A stretch of 64,000 bases of DNA from Tunicatimonas pelagia (GTDB taxonomy: Bacteria; Bacteroidota; Bacteroidia; Cytophagales; Cyclobacteriaceae). The stretch covers positions 1 to 64,000 of the forward strand of contig NZ_CP120683.1 in assembly GCF_030506325.1 (NCBI RefSeq), read 5' to 3'. Position numbers and translations under genes: made by a program. Shown in pieces: positions 29,164-36,994 of this stretch (position 1 is its first letter; the number at the start of each line of letters is the position of its first letter). The notes beneath the pieces are model-generated. The model made no database searches and had not been told where the DNA came from. It saw only the letters and a program-made list of their open reading frames with translations.

Positions 29164-29314
29164 ATTGAACGAAAGCAGTACTGGGTATCAGAATTTAGAG
29201 TTAATTGGCCTTATTAGACTGATTTGCTAATTTTTACTTAAAAAAGTGGGTAGATTAACTCAAATTCAATAGATTGCATTTTTACTTCCCACTGTTTACT
29301 TCTTCATTACTGGG

Positions 29315-29349
29315 AAAATAGGTAGTGCATTCGCCTACCTATTTTTTTT
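29315..29349. terminator. Intrinsic terminator between clpX and the Kelch gene
   Basis: An 11-bp perfect stem, AAAATAGGTAG with CTACCTATTTT, encloses a 9-nt loop, with eight T on the plus side. It lies 31 bp past the Kelch gene stop, so it most simply ends that minus-strand transcript, although the T-run is longer on the plus strand. Bases 29164-29314 show no gene. Confidence 0.75.
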
Positions 29350-29379
29350 ACAAAAACCGCACCATATCCCGAATCTGGT

Positions 29380-30408
29380 TTATTTATTTTCAGCCACAGT
29401 ATATTTTTCCAAACTGGTCAGTTCTGGGCCTCCTCCTCGGTCTCCGCTACCAGCGGCGATGTAAAGACTCTCCTTGTGGAGAAAGCCTTGAGTTCCATGA
29501 CGCCCTTGTTTCAGCGAAGGCCACACTCTCCAGACGAGTTTCTTGAGGTCTAAAGCTTCAACCTCACTGTGAGCAGGAACTTGCGAGCCACTTTCACCTC
29601 CAATAACAATGAGTTGATCGTCAACGACAATTGAGGTAGCCCCCGCTCTTTCGGTAGGAAGTTGGTTCTCTAGGGTCATCCACTCACCAGTAGAAAAATC
29701 ATAAACGTCTACTTCATCGATGGTAAGTTCCATGGTCTGCTTGGTTTTCGCGGAGGTGTTTCGTCCACCAGCCGCATAAAGTTTAGTCCCTTTCACTGCG
29801 CCCTGAAAGTGGTCGCGAGGGCGTGGGGCATCGGGTAGCTCTATCCATTCTCCCGTAGCCGGGTTATATTCATCAAGCCAAGCAACGTGTCCGTCGTAGT
29901 GTCCGTCCTGAATACCACAAAGCACATAGATTTTGTCTTGGTAAGCAACAACTCCGGCAGCCCCTCGTCTTCGGCTTTCAGGAATACTTGCTACCTTTTC
30001 CCACTGGTTAGTAGCTGGAACATAGGCGTACACATCGGGGATCGGAGTTTCGTGGGGGAAGCCTCCTGTAAAGGCACCCAGCACGTATATTTTATCTTGA
30101 AATGGCAGTGCCTGAAAATGATGCATTTCTAAGGGCGGCATTGCTCCTTCCGACCACTTATTAGTTGCTGGGTCATAAATATTGATTGGCTTATTCTTTC
30201 TTCCTCCAATTAGATAGAACTTACCGTTAAGTTCAGTAAAAGCATTTTCATGACGAGCTAAGGGTTCTCCTTCGGCGTTAATTGTTGTCCATTCGCTTTC
30301 CGCTACGGGCTGAGTAACTGGTGGATCTTCTGTTTCAGTCTGAGAGGAGTCAACCGATGTACAGTTGATAAGAAAAAGTATTCCTAGTAAAGGAAAAAAA
30401 GTCTTCAT
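29380..30408 (-). CDS. Kelch-repeat beta-propeller lipoprotein
   Basis: The 342-residue protein carries a lipoprotein signal (FLINC, Cys16), then a short Thr/Glu/Pro-rich linker, then about six Kelch repeats. Typical repeat cores are KFYLIGGRKNKPINIYDPATNKW, split here as FYLIGG and YDPATNKW, with further IYVLGAF, IYVLCGI, LYAAGG, LIVIGG and LYIAAGSG strands. It should form one six-bladed propeller tethered to the outer membrane or periplasm. Such propellers bind ligands or, in some families, epimerise sialic acid; nothing here fixes the role. It appears monocistronic, with a terminator downstream. Confidence 0.82.
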   Translation of the reverse strand: MKTFFPLLGILFLINCTSVDSSQTETEDPPVTQPVAESEWTTINAEGEPLARHENAFTELNGKFYLIGGRKNKPINIYDPATNKWSEGAMPPLEMHHFQALPFQDKIYVLGAFTGGFPHETPIPDVYAYVPATNQWEKVASIPESRRRGAAGVVAYQDKIYVLCGIQDGHYDGHVAWLDEYNPATGEWIELPDAPRPRDHFQGAVKGTKLYAAGGRNTSAKTKQTMELTIDEVDVYDFSTGEWMTLENQLPTERAGATSIVVDDQLIVIGGESGSQVPAHSEVEALDLKKLVWRVWPSLKQGRHGTQGFLHKESLYIAAGSGDRGGGPELTSLEKYTVAENK

Positions 30409-30513
30409 AGATAGGCTATTAAATTAACATGAATTATTACTCGGATGCAGTCATTATGCACCTAACTTACTGATTAGTATAAGTTTGCCCTACCCTGGCT
30501 ATCTATCATTATC

Positions 30514-31365
30514 CTAACTATCTGGGCTGATAATTTCAACAAACACCGGAAAATGATCTGACGGATAAGTGCCGCCTCTTTCCTCACTAATTATTGCCAT
30601 GCGGGATACCTTTAGTGAGGCACTCACAAAAATATGGTCAATCCGATCGCCGGGCAAGTCGGGCGTTACCGTAAAGCCACTAAAACTTTTTTCTGGTCCC
30701 ACCGGAGGTAATTCACTTTTTTTCCAAGCGTCTTGCAGTGCTTCACTCTCGTCAATAATGCGGTACGGAGCCGACTGCGGATTGCTGTTGAAATCGCCCA
30801 TCAGAATAATGGGAATGTTGGAAGCTAGCTCAGGAAGCTTGCTGGCAAGTAATTTAGCACTTTCCTGGCGAGCGGTATCGCCCCGATGATCAAAGTGGGT
30901 GTTACAGACTAGTATTGTATCAGAAGTAGACCTATTTCTGAGCATAACCCAGGTCGCAATTCGGGGTAACGCAGCATCCCAATCTTTGGTTGGCATATTC
31001 GGGGTAGTAGATAGCCAAAAGGTGCCTTCTCCCGTACTTTCAAAAATAGTATTATTGTAAAAAATAGGCGAATACTCTCCAGCCTCTTTTCCATCATCTC
31101 GCCCTACTCCCACTCTGCTAAAATCCGAGAAGTTTTCTTCTAGGTAGGTGACTTGGTGGTGCAATGCTTCCTGCAACCCAAAAATATCAGCTTGGTAAAA
31201 TTTAAGCAGATTCACTACCCGTTCTTTACGATTATCCCAGCGATGCTCACCATCTTGCGGATTATCATAGCGAATATTGAACGTGATAACTTTCAGCGTT
31301 GAAGAAGGCTCAACGAAGCTCATGGTGAGTAGTAAAAAGAGAAGTAAAATGATCTTACTAAACAT
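30514..31365 (-). CDS. Secreted endonuclease/exonuclease/phosphatase-family hydrolase
   Basis: About 283 residues begin with a signal peptide (MFSKIILLLFLLLTMSF). The fold signatures follow in order: VITFNIRYDN, a catalytic Glu in GLQEAL, NTHFDH, MGDFNSNP, RIDHIF and the terminal SDHFPV. These are the metal- and phosphate-binding residues of the DNase I/sphingomyelinase superfamily. Substrate could be DNA, a phospholipid or an inositol phosphate. I start at ATG 31365; the first 8 bases overlap the end of cutC (ATGTTTAG), which implies translational coupling. Export is inferred from the signal peptide. Confidence 0.88.
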   Translation of the reverse strand: MFSKIILLLFLLLTMSFVEPSSTLKVITFNIRYDNPQDGEHRWDNRKERVVNLLKFYQADIFGLQEALHHQVTYLEENFSDFSRVGVGRDDGKEAGEYSPIFYNNTIFESTGEGTFWLSTTPNMPTKDWDAALPRIATWVMLRNRSTSDTILVCNTHFDHRGDTARQESAKLLASKLPELASNIPIILMGDFNSNPQSAPYRIIDESEALQDAWKKSELPPVGPEKSFSGFTVTPDLPGDRIDHIFVSASLKVSRMAIISEERGGTYPSDHFPVFVEIISPDS

Positions 31366-32095
31366 ACGGTTGGTGGTTGTTAAGTTGGTTTCGCAAATTA
31401 ACAATCTCCTGAAAACTGGCTAACCGATATTCGTCCGGCTTTAGTTTCGAGAATGCTATTTTGCTAGTAGTAGTGGTTTGCGAAACGGGTTGCCGAGCCG
31501 AGGCATGGACCTCAGCAATTCCGGCATCCAAGAGCTGAGTCACGTTTTGACTGATGACACCTCCCCCAGCTAAAATCTTAACGTTTGATGGCTGCTCTTT
31601 CAGTCTTTTGAGCAACGGAATTCCGTCAATAGCGGCTGATTTCTGCCCCGAGGTCAGTACTCGAGCCATATCTAGCTCATTAAGTTGCTTAAGAGCTTTT
31701 AGCGGGTTCTCTACTACATCGAAAGCGCGATGGAAGGTTATTGACATTGATGAGGCAACCTCTCGCATCTCTAGCAAAAAATCTTGATCCAGTTCATTCT
31801 TCGGGCTGAGCGCACCAATCACTACCGCATCAGCCCCGTGCTGACGGCAATACTCAATGCTTCTCAAAATAACCGTCTGCTCTACCGCAGTGTACACGAA
31901 GTTTCCGAGCCGAGGCCGAATGAGCACGTGAATGGGAATTGATAGCTTTTCTCGAGCGAGTGAAAACAAAGCTGCATCAGGCGTAAGACCACCTACTTCC
32001 AAGCAACTGCATAACTCAATACGATCTGCTCCAGCTTCCTGAGCGATCAGGGCTGATTCTAAAGAATCCACACATATTTCCAGCACTCTCTTCAT
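31358..32095 (-). CDS. cutC: CutC family protein (TIM-barrel, copper homeostasis family)
   Basis: The 245-residue protein begins with the CutC signature: MKRVLEICVDSLESALIAQE followed by GADRIELCSCLEVGGLTP. It continues with IPIHVLIRPR, GADAVVIGAL, TFHRAFD, RVLTSGQ and ILAGGGV along a TIM barrel. The family was named for a copper-tolerance phenotype, but its biochemical activity is uncertain, so the symbol reflects family membership only. The 8-bp overlap with the secreted phosphatase-like gene suggests they are made together. No promoter matching the consensus was found upstream. Confidence 0.92.
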   Translation of the reverse strand: MKRVLEICVDSLESALIAQEAGADRIELCSCLEVGGLTPDAALFSLAREKLSIPIHVLIRPRLGNFVYTAVEQTVILRSIEYCRQHGADAVVIGALSPKNELDQDFLLEMREVASSMSITFHRAFDVVENPLKALKQLNELDMARVLTSGQKSAAIDGIPLLKRLKEQPSNVKILAGGGVISQNVTQLLDAGIAEVHASARQPVSQTTTTSKIAFSKLKPDEYRLASFQEIVNLRNQLNNHQPYV

Positions 32096-32116
32096 AATGC
32101 TTTAAAATTAAAGCAA

Positions 32117-32151
32117 AGAAAAAGGGAAACCAACCTAAGCTGATTTCCCTT
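32117..32151 (-). terminator. Intrinsic terminator of SusCD operon 1
   Basis: AAGGGAAA and TTTCCCTT (32122-32129 and 32144-32151) form an 8-bp stem with a 14-nt loop. On the minus strand it is followed by TTTTTC. It lies 58 bp past the susD-like stop. Confidence 0.7.
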
Positions 32152-32209
32152 GCGTAGTGGCGTGAGATTATAGCCTACTATATTCTCAGATCTGATTTTG
32201 TGCCCACAT

Positions 32210-33649
32210 TTAGTTAGCCTCACTAAACCACATCGGTCTGGTCTGGTAGTCATTATCAAAGCCCCCGATAGCCTCCAGGGCCTCCTGGTTCCAGTCGTAC
32301 TCTGAGAACTGCCGGGGTAGCCACCGTTCTGAGGGCAATCCGTTATTATCGGGAACTAAATTATCCGGAAGGGTGAATCCAGGAAACACTTCGCTGCTCC
32401 AATCGTAGCGGCGCAAATCCGACCAGGTTTCGTTGTTGGTGTACAGGGCAATGTACTTTTGCCACATAATATCGCTGAGGGTCAGTGCTTCAGCCGTAGC
32501 GGGTAATACACCAACGATGTAGGCATTAGCCTCGTCGGGAGCTACGCCCACCATATCCACATGGGCCTGCACTGCCGTCAGGAAAGCGGAGTGGGCTGTA
32601 GCGCGGTCGCCCTTAATGAATGCTGCTTCACTCTTAATAAACTGCATCTCGGCGTAGGTCATCAGCGGGTAGGGCACATCATCCTGGAAGAGGTATTTTC
32701 CGTAAAGAAGGGGGGCTATCCCGGCGGTGTCCCCCGCGGTAGGTGCAATGCCCACGTACACGCTATCTTCGTTAGTATTGAACATCAGCGGTAAGCGGGG
32801 GTCTTCTGTTCCACCAGCATAGGTGCCATCTAGGTAACTGATAATAAGTTCCGAGGCTAATCTTTCCTCAAAATTGGCTCGAGTGGGTCCCATAAAACTA
32901 CTGTTAGCCGAGCCATCCCCGGCAAAAATCACACTGGCGTTATCGTCGTTGCTGGTAAAAGATTGGTCTACAAACGAGATAACCTCATCGGGGTTATAAC
33001 TCGCTTTATTAGACAGGTGGTGGGCGTTACGAGCTTTTATAGCGTAGGCAAATTTCTCCCATTTAATTAGATCTCCCTCGTACATGAAATCGTTACCGGC
33101 TAAGCGGGAGTCTACGGCAAACTCAGGCTCGTTCAGTAAGGCAATCGCTTCGTCGGCCAAGGTTTGAATTTCTCCGTAAATAAGTTCCTGCGAGTCGTAT
33201 TCAAATTTGGTTCGGGTATTATCCCAAGCTTGCCGGTAGGGCAATTCACCGTGGTGATCGGTTACTACCTGCCAGCTCCAGGCCCGGACCGCCTTAGCAA
33301 TGCCCTGATAGCCACCTAGCTGCCTTTCCCGAGCCTGCTCTACCATCTCGTTTAAGTTAGACCCCGTAGACCAGTAATGGTTACGAAATTTTTGAGTACC
33401 ACTTCTAGCACTAAAGCCATGACGGTCAAAGTACTCGTTAGGATCTAGCGAAACCCAGTTTTGGGTGTAAGCTCCTACATAGCGACTGTCAAACATTTCC
33501 CCTTCGGCCATAGAGTAGACAATCTGCGGCAAGTAAAGATGCGGTGAAGCCGTTTGGGGCAAATACGGGTCATCGTTAATATCCAGGTAGTCTTCGCAAG
33601 AAGCTAGGAATAATACGGTCAGGATTAAGTATATCTTATAGATTTTCAT
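32210..33649 (-). CDS. SusD/RagB-family outer-membrane lipoprotein, pair 1
   Basis: The 479-residue surface glycan- or nutrient-binding lipoprotein has a signal ending FLASC (Cys18) followed by EDYLDINDDP, typical of the SusD-like_2 group. Tetratricopeptide-like helices and the C-terminal segment PMWFSEAN match the family. It would cap its SusC channel and bind substrate outside the cell. It starts 11 bp after the susC-like gene ends, so the two are co-transcribed and followed by a terminator. No degradative enzyme is encoded alongside, so the substrate cannot be guessed; SusD-like_2 proteins are not limited to polysaccharides. Confidence 0.93.
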   Translation of the reverse strand: MKIYKIYLILTVLFLASCEDYLDINDDPYLPQTASPHLYLPQIVYSMAEGEMFDSRYVGAYTQNWVSLDPNEYFDRHGFSARSGTQKFRNHYWSTGSNLNEMVEQARERQLGGYQGIAKAVRAWSWQVVTDHHGELPYRQAWDNTRTKFEYDSQELIYGEIQTLADEAIALLNEPEFAVDSRLAGNDFMYEGDLIKWEKFAYAIKARNAHHLSNKASYNPDEVISFVDQSFTSNDDNASVIFAGDGSANSSFMGPTRANFEERLASELIISYLDGTYAGGTEDPRLPLMFNTNEDSVYVGIAPTAGDTAGIAPLLYGKYLFQDDVPYPLMTYAEMQFIKSEAAFIKGDRATAHSAFLTAVQAHVDMVGVAPDEANAYIVGVLPATAEALTLSDIMWQKYIALYTNNETWSDLRRYDWSSEVFPGFTLPDNLVPDNNGLPSERWLPRQFSEYDWNQEALEAIGGFDNDYQTRPMWFSEAN

Positions 33650-33660
33650 AGTTGCTGAAT

Positions 33661-36600
33661 TTAGAAGGTTACTCGTAAACCGGCTGAATATACTACCGGA
33701 GCTGCTAAGGAGAAGAAATCAAAACCACCAGCGTTGCTTCCCCGCCCCGAAGCATTTAGCCCGTTCACGTCGGGGTCGGCCCCAGTATAGTTGGTAATCA
33801 GCAGCAAGTTGTTACCGGTAATGTGTAATGAAGCCTGGCTTAGAAAGGTATTTTGCAGTAAGGCCTTCGGAAATTCGTAGGCCAGGGTAATATCCCGGAG
33901 GCGAACCCAGTTGATATCTTTCTCTATGAATAAAGACTCTAAAGCACCCTGACTGCTAGTTTGGTAGTAGTCCTGGTCTAGCACCACTTCTTGGGTGTTT
34001 ACTTCGCCACTCTCGGTCACTCCTTCAAATACGACCGTCTCGCCCCGGTTAGCCGTGCGCGGATCTAATCCGTTAACGGTAAGGCTTCGGGCGGTGGCGT
34101 TATAAATATCGCCGCCTCGGCGCATATCTAGCAAGAACGATAATCGCCAGCCTTTGTACTCTAAGGTATTGGTGAACCCTAGGGTAAAGTCCGGTTGACG
34201 ATTCCCTATCTGGTTGAAATCCGTGTTTTCTACCGGATAACCATTGTCACCCATAATAAATTGGCCGGCTTCGTTTACCTCGCGAGAGTTACCAGTAATA
34301 GTATAGAATGTTTCGCCAGGCACATACCCCCCGCGGGCATTACCCGAGAGCCAGGTATCCGATAGATAGAACTCTTCAAAATCGCCAGGCAGAGAAAGCA
34401 CTTTATTCCGGTTGAGAGAAAAGTTGGCAACTGCGTTCCAGCGAAAACTAGAATTCTTTACAATATCAGCGTTAATCATTAGTTCTACTCCTCGGTTTTC
34501 AATGGCTCCGGCATTCAATAACTGTAGAATGTAACCTGTGGCGTAACTCAAGCGGGGCGAAACAATTTGGTCTTCGCTCTTCACATAGTAGTAGGTAGCA
34601 TCTACTCCAATACGGTTCTCAAACATCCGCAAGTCTAGCCCAAATTCGTAAGAGGAAGTAGACTCAGGGAGAATGTTTTGGTTAGCACCGAAAAAACCTA
34701 CGTTAAACCCACCGCCAGTACGGGTAAACTCATTGAGCGAAGGCTGAGTACGATGGGGAGGCGCATCTTTACCCACTTCCGCGTAAGAGGCTCTTAATTT
34801 CAGAAAGCTAATCGGGGTATTCACATCAAAATCGAGCATTTCTGAGAGTACTACACTAGTGCTGATGGATGGGTAGAAAAAGCTATTGTTTTGCTTGGGA
34901 AGCGTAGACGACCAGTCGTTACGGGCGGTAATATTCAGAAAGATCATGTTTTTATAATCTGCTCTAAAATCTCCGAATACCCCGATCAGTCGGCGCTGAT
35001 ACCCACTAACACTCACCTCCCGAGTGTCTTGCTGCGTATTTACAATGGTGTACAAATCTGGTACTAGGATATTTTCGCCGTAGCGGGAATCTACCCGGTA
35101 AGTACGGTCTTCCAGATTGTGCCCTAGCGTTAGTGAAGTGGTAAAATCCCCAAATGTTTTATTCGCGTTGAGTAGCAAGAATGAGTTAATCAGGCGACTA
35201 CGGGCTTCATATTCAGCCATCAGCCCGCCTACCGAGGCCGCGATGCTTCGGTTAGGATACCGCTGGAAAGACTCATCGTCGTAAGCCGTAAGCCCCAAAG
35301 TATTGTACACGTCGGCCCCAATCCTTCCGGTAACGCTTAACCAATCCAGTAGCTGATAGTCTACACTTCCGTTAAGCAGGAATCGATCAGTTTCATCGGT
35401 ATTGATGTTGCGGTTGGCTGTAAAGTACGGATTATCAAAATTATCATTGCCATTTTCAAAGAACCTTCGCGGGGTACCATCCGGGTTAAGATAATTGCTC
35501 ATGTTATCGGTCACTGGCCAAAGCAACGCACTCTGGTACAAGCTACCGTTGCCCTTTGAGGTACGGTCGGCCTGTGATTTTATGTAGTTAGCCGAAGCGG
35601 TTAGCGAAAGTCGCTCACTGGCTTTTGAGGTAAGATTCAGCCGAAATGAGTTACGATTGAACCCGGTATTAGGCACAGTACCCTCCTGATCTAATAGATC
35701 GGCTGAAGCCCGGTAGGTAAGGTTGCCTGAGCCACCACTAAGCCCTAAGCTGTGGTTTTGGGTAAATCCGGTCTCAAAGAATTCTTCTACATTGTTGTAC
35801 ACCGGGGTACCGGCTTCAATGGGTGCCCCCCAGTGCGAACGGGTTAAATTATTGTTGATCCCCTCTTCTCCCGTATTAAAAGTGGTGAGCCGGTCGGGAA
35901 AGCGGGTCATGTTTTCCAGCCGGAAATCATTGGTATAGGTGATAGTTGATTGGCCAGCTTTCCCTTTTTTAGTGGTGATTACAATAGCACCGTTGGCGGC
36001 ATCAATTCCGTACAGCGCTGCCGCAGCAGGCCCCTTTAGCACCGTAATACTTTCAATGTCTTCCGGATTAATATCCGACCCCCGGCTGGTGTAGTCAAAG
36101 TTACGATTAGGAGTATCAGAAAACAGAAACCCGCCGTCGAGCGTGGTATTGTCAATAGGAATACCGTCTACCACAAACAGGGGTTGGTTATTACCGTCTA
36201 GCGATGTGCCTCCCCGAATAACAATGGAGGTAGAAGAACCCGGCAGGCCATTTGTACTGGTTACATTCACCCCAGCCACTCGGCCCTGCAATGATTCTAT
36301 CACATTGGGGCGGGTAGTCTCCGATAATTCTTCCCCGGACACATCCTGTACGGCGTATCCTAACGACTTTTTTTCTTTTTCTACCCCAAAAGCGGTTACT
36401 ACTACTTCGCCCAGTTGGCGGGTATCGGGTGCCATAGAGATATTCACGGTAGATTGGTTGGTAATTTCTACCGTTTGCGCCTCATAGCCCACCGAAGAAA
36501 AGATTAACACGGGGTTATCGCCTTGAATAGCAATAGAATAGTTCCCATCAACATTAGTGACCGTACCTACGGTTGTGTTCTGTAGCAAAATGTTTACGCC

Positions 36601-36744
36601 AGGAAGTTCATTGTTATTTTCGTCAGTAACGGTTCCCGAAACTGTACGCTGGGCGTAAGCTTCTGTACCTACTACAAAGCAAGCTAACCAGAATAGACAA
36701 CTGCTTGAAGTGAGTAGTTTTTTAATAGCTAGATGTTGATTCAT
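33661..36744 (-). CDS. SusC/RagA-family TonB-dependent outer-membrane transporter, pair 1
   Basis: About 1,027 residues. After a signal peptide ending EAYAQ comes a CarboxypepD_reg-like domain (VSGTVTDENNNELPGVNI), then the SusC signature after the TonB box (LGEVVVTAFGVEK). The plug domain follows (VVDGIPIDN, IESITVLKGPAAAALYG, GAIVITTKKGK), then a 22-strand-type barrel ending SAGLRVTF. It imports a bulky nutrient captured by the adjacent SusD partner. An ATG lies 15 codons upstream (36789), but only 36744 gives a standard signal peptide. A TAGTTTTG -7-like box lies about 110 bp upstream without a convincing -33. Confidence 0.95.
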   Translation of the reverse strand: MNQHLAIKKLLTSSSCLFWLACFVVGTEAYAQRTVSGTVTDENNNELPGVNILLQNTTVGTVTNVDGNYSIAIQGDNPVLIFSSVGYEAQTVEITNQSTVNISMAPDTRQLGEVVVTAFGVEKEKKSLGYAVQDVSGEELSETTRPNVIESLQGRVAGVNVTSTNGLPGSSTSIVIRGGTSLDGNNQPLFVVDGIPIDNTTLDGGFLFSDTPNRNFDYTSRGSDINPEDIESITVLKGPAAAALYGIDAANGAIVITTKKGKAGQSTITYTNDFRLENMTRFPDRLTTFNTGEEGINNNLTRSHWGAPIEAGTPVYNNVEEFFETGFTQNHSLGLSGGSGNLTYRASADLLDQEGTVPNTGFNRNSFRLNLTSKASERLSLTASANYIKSQADRTSKGNGSLYQSALLWPVTDNMSNYLNPDGTPRRFFENGNDNFDNPYFTANRNINTDETDRFLLNGSVDYQLLDWLSVTGRIGADVYNTLGLTAYDDESFQRYPNRSIAASVGGLMAEYEARSRLINSFLLLNANKTFGDFTTSLTLGHNLEDRTYRVDSRYGENILVPDLYTIVNTQQDTREVSVSGYQRRLIGVFGDFRADYKNMIFLNITARNDWSSTLPKQNNSFFYPSISTSVVLSEMLDFDVNTPISFLKLRASYAEVGKDAPPHRTQPSLNEFTRTGGGFNVGFFGANQNILPESTSSYEFGLDLRMFENRIGVDATYYYVKSEDQIVSPRLSYATGYILQLLNAGAIENRGVELMINADIVKNSSFRWNAVANFSLNRNKVLSLPGDFEEFYLSDTWLSGNARGGYVPGETFYTITGNSREVNEAGQFIMGDNGYPVENTDFNQIGNRQPDFTLGFTNTLEYKGWRLSFLLDMRRGGDIYNATARSLTVNGLDPRTANRGETVVFEGVTESGEVNTQEVVLDQDYYQTSSQGALESLFIEKDINWVRLRDITLAYEFPKALLQNTFLSQASLHITGNNLLLITNYTGADPDVNGLNASGRGSNAGGFDFFSLAAPVVYSAGLRVTF

Positions 36745-36994
36745 AAAGAATAAGTTAGGTTTACGGTGAATAATAATGAGCAATATCATAAAATAGAATC
36801 ACTTAAACAATACTATATTTCGCGAGTAGCAAGAACCAGCAAAGTATTAGCAAAACTATTGTGCGCTACACCGAATTTTTATCTTTGGTTTAGCCAATAC
36901 ATAAGAATATGGCACGCTGGCTCTGAGAAGATATGCAGTTGAAATTTGGTTTTGAAAAGATACTGGCGTGCCCAATGTTCCGGCAAAGGCGAAT

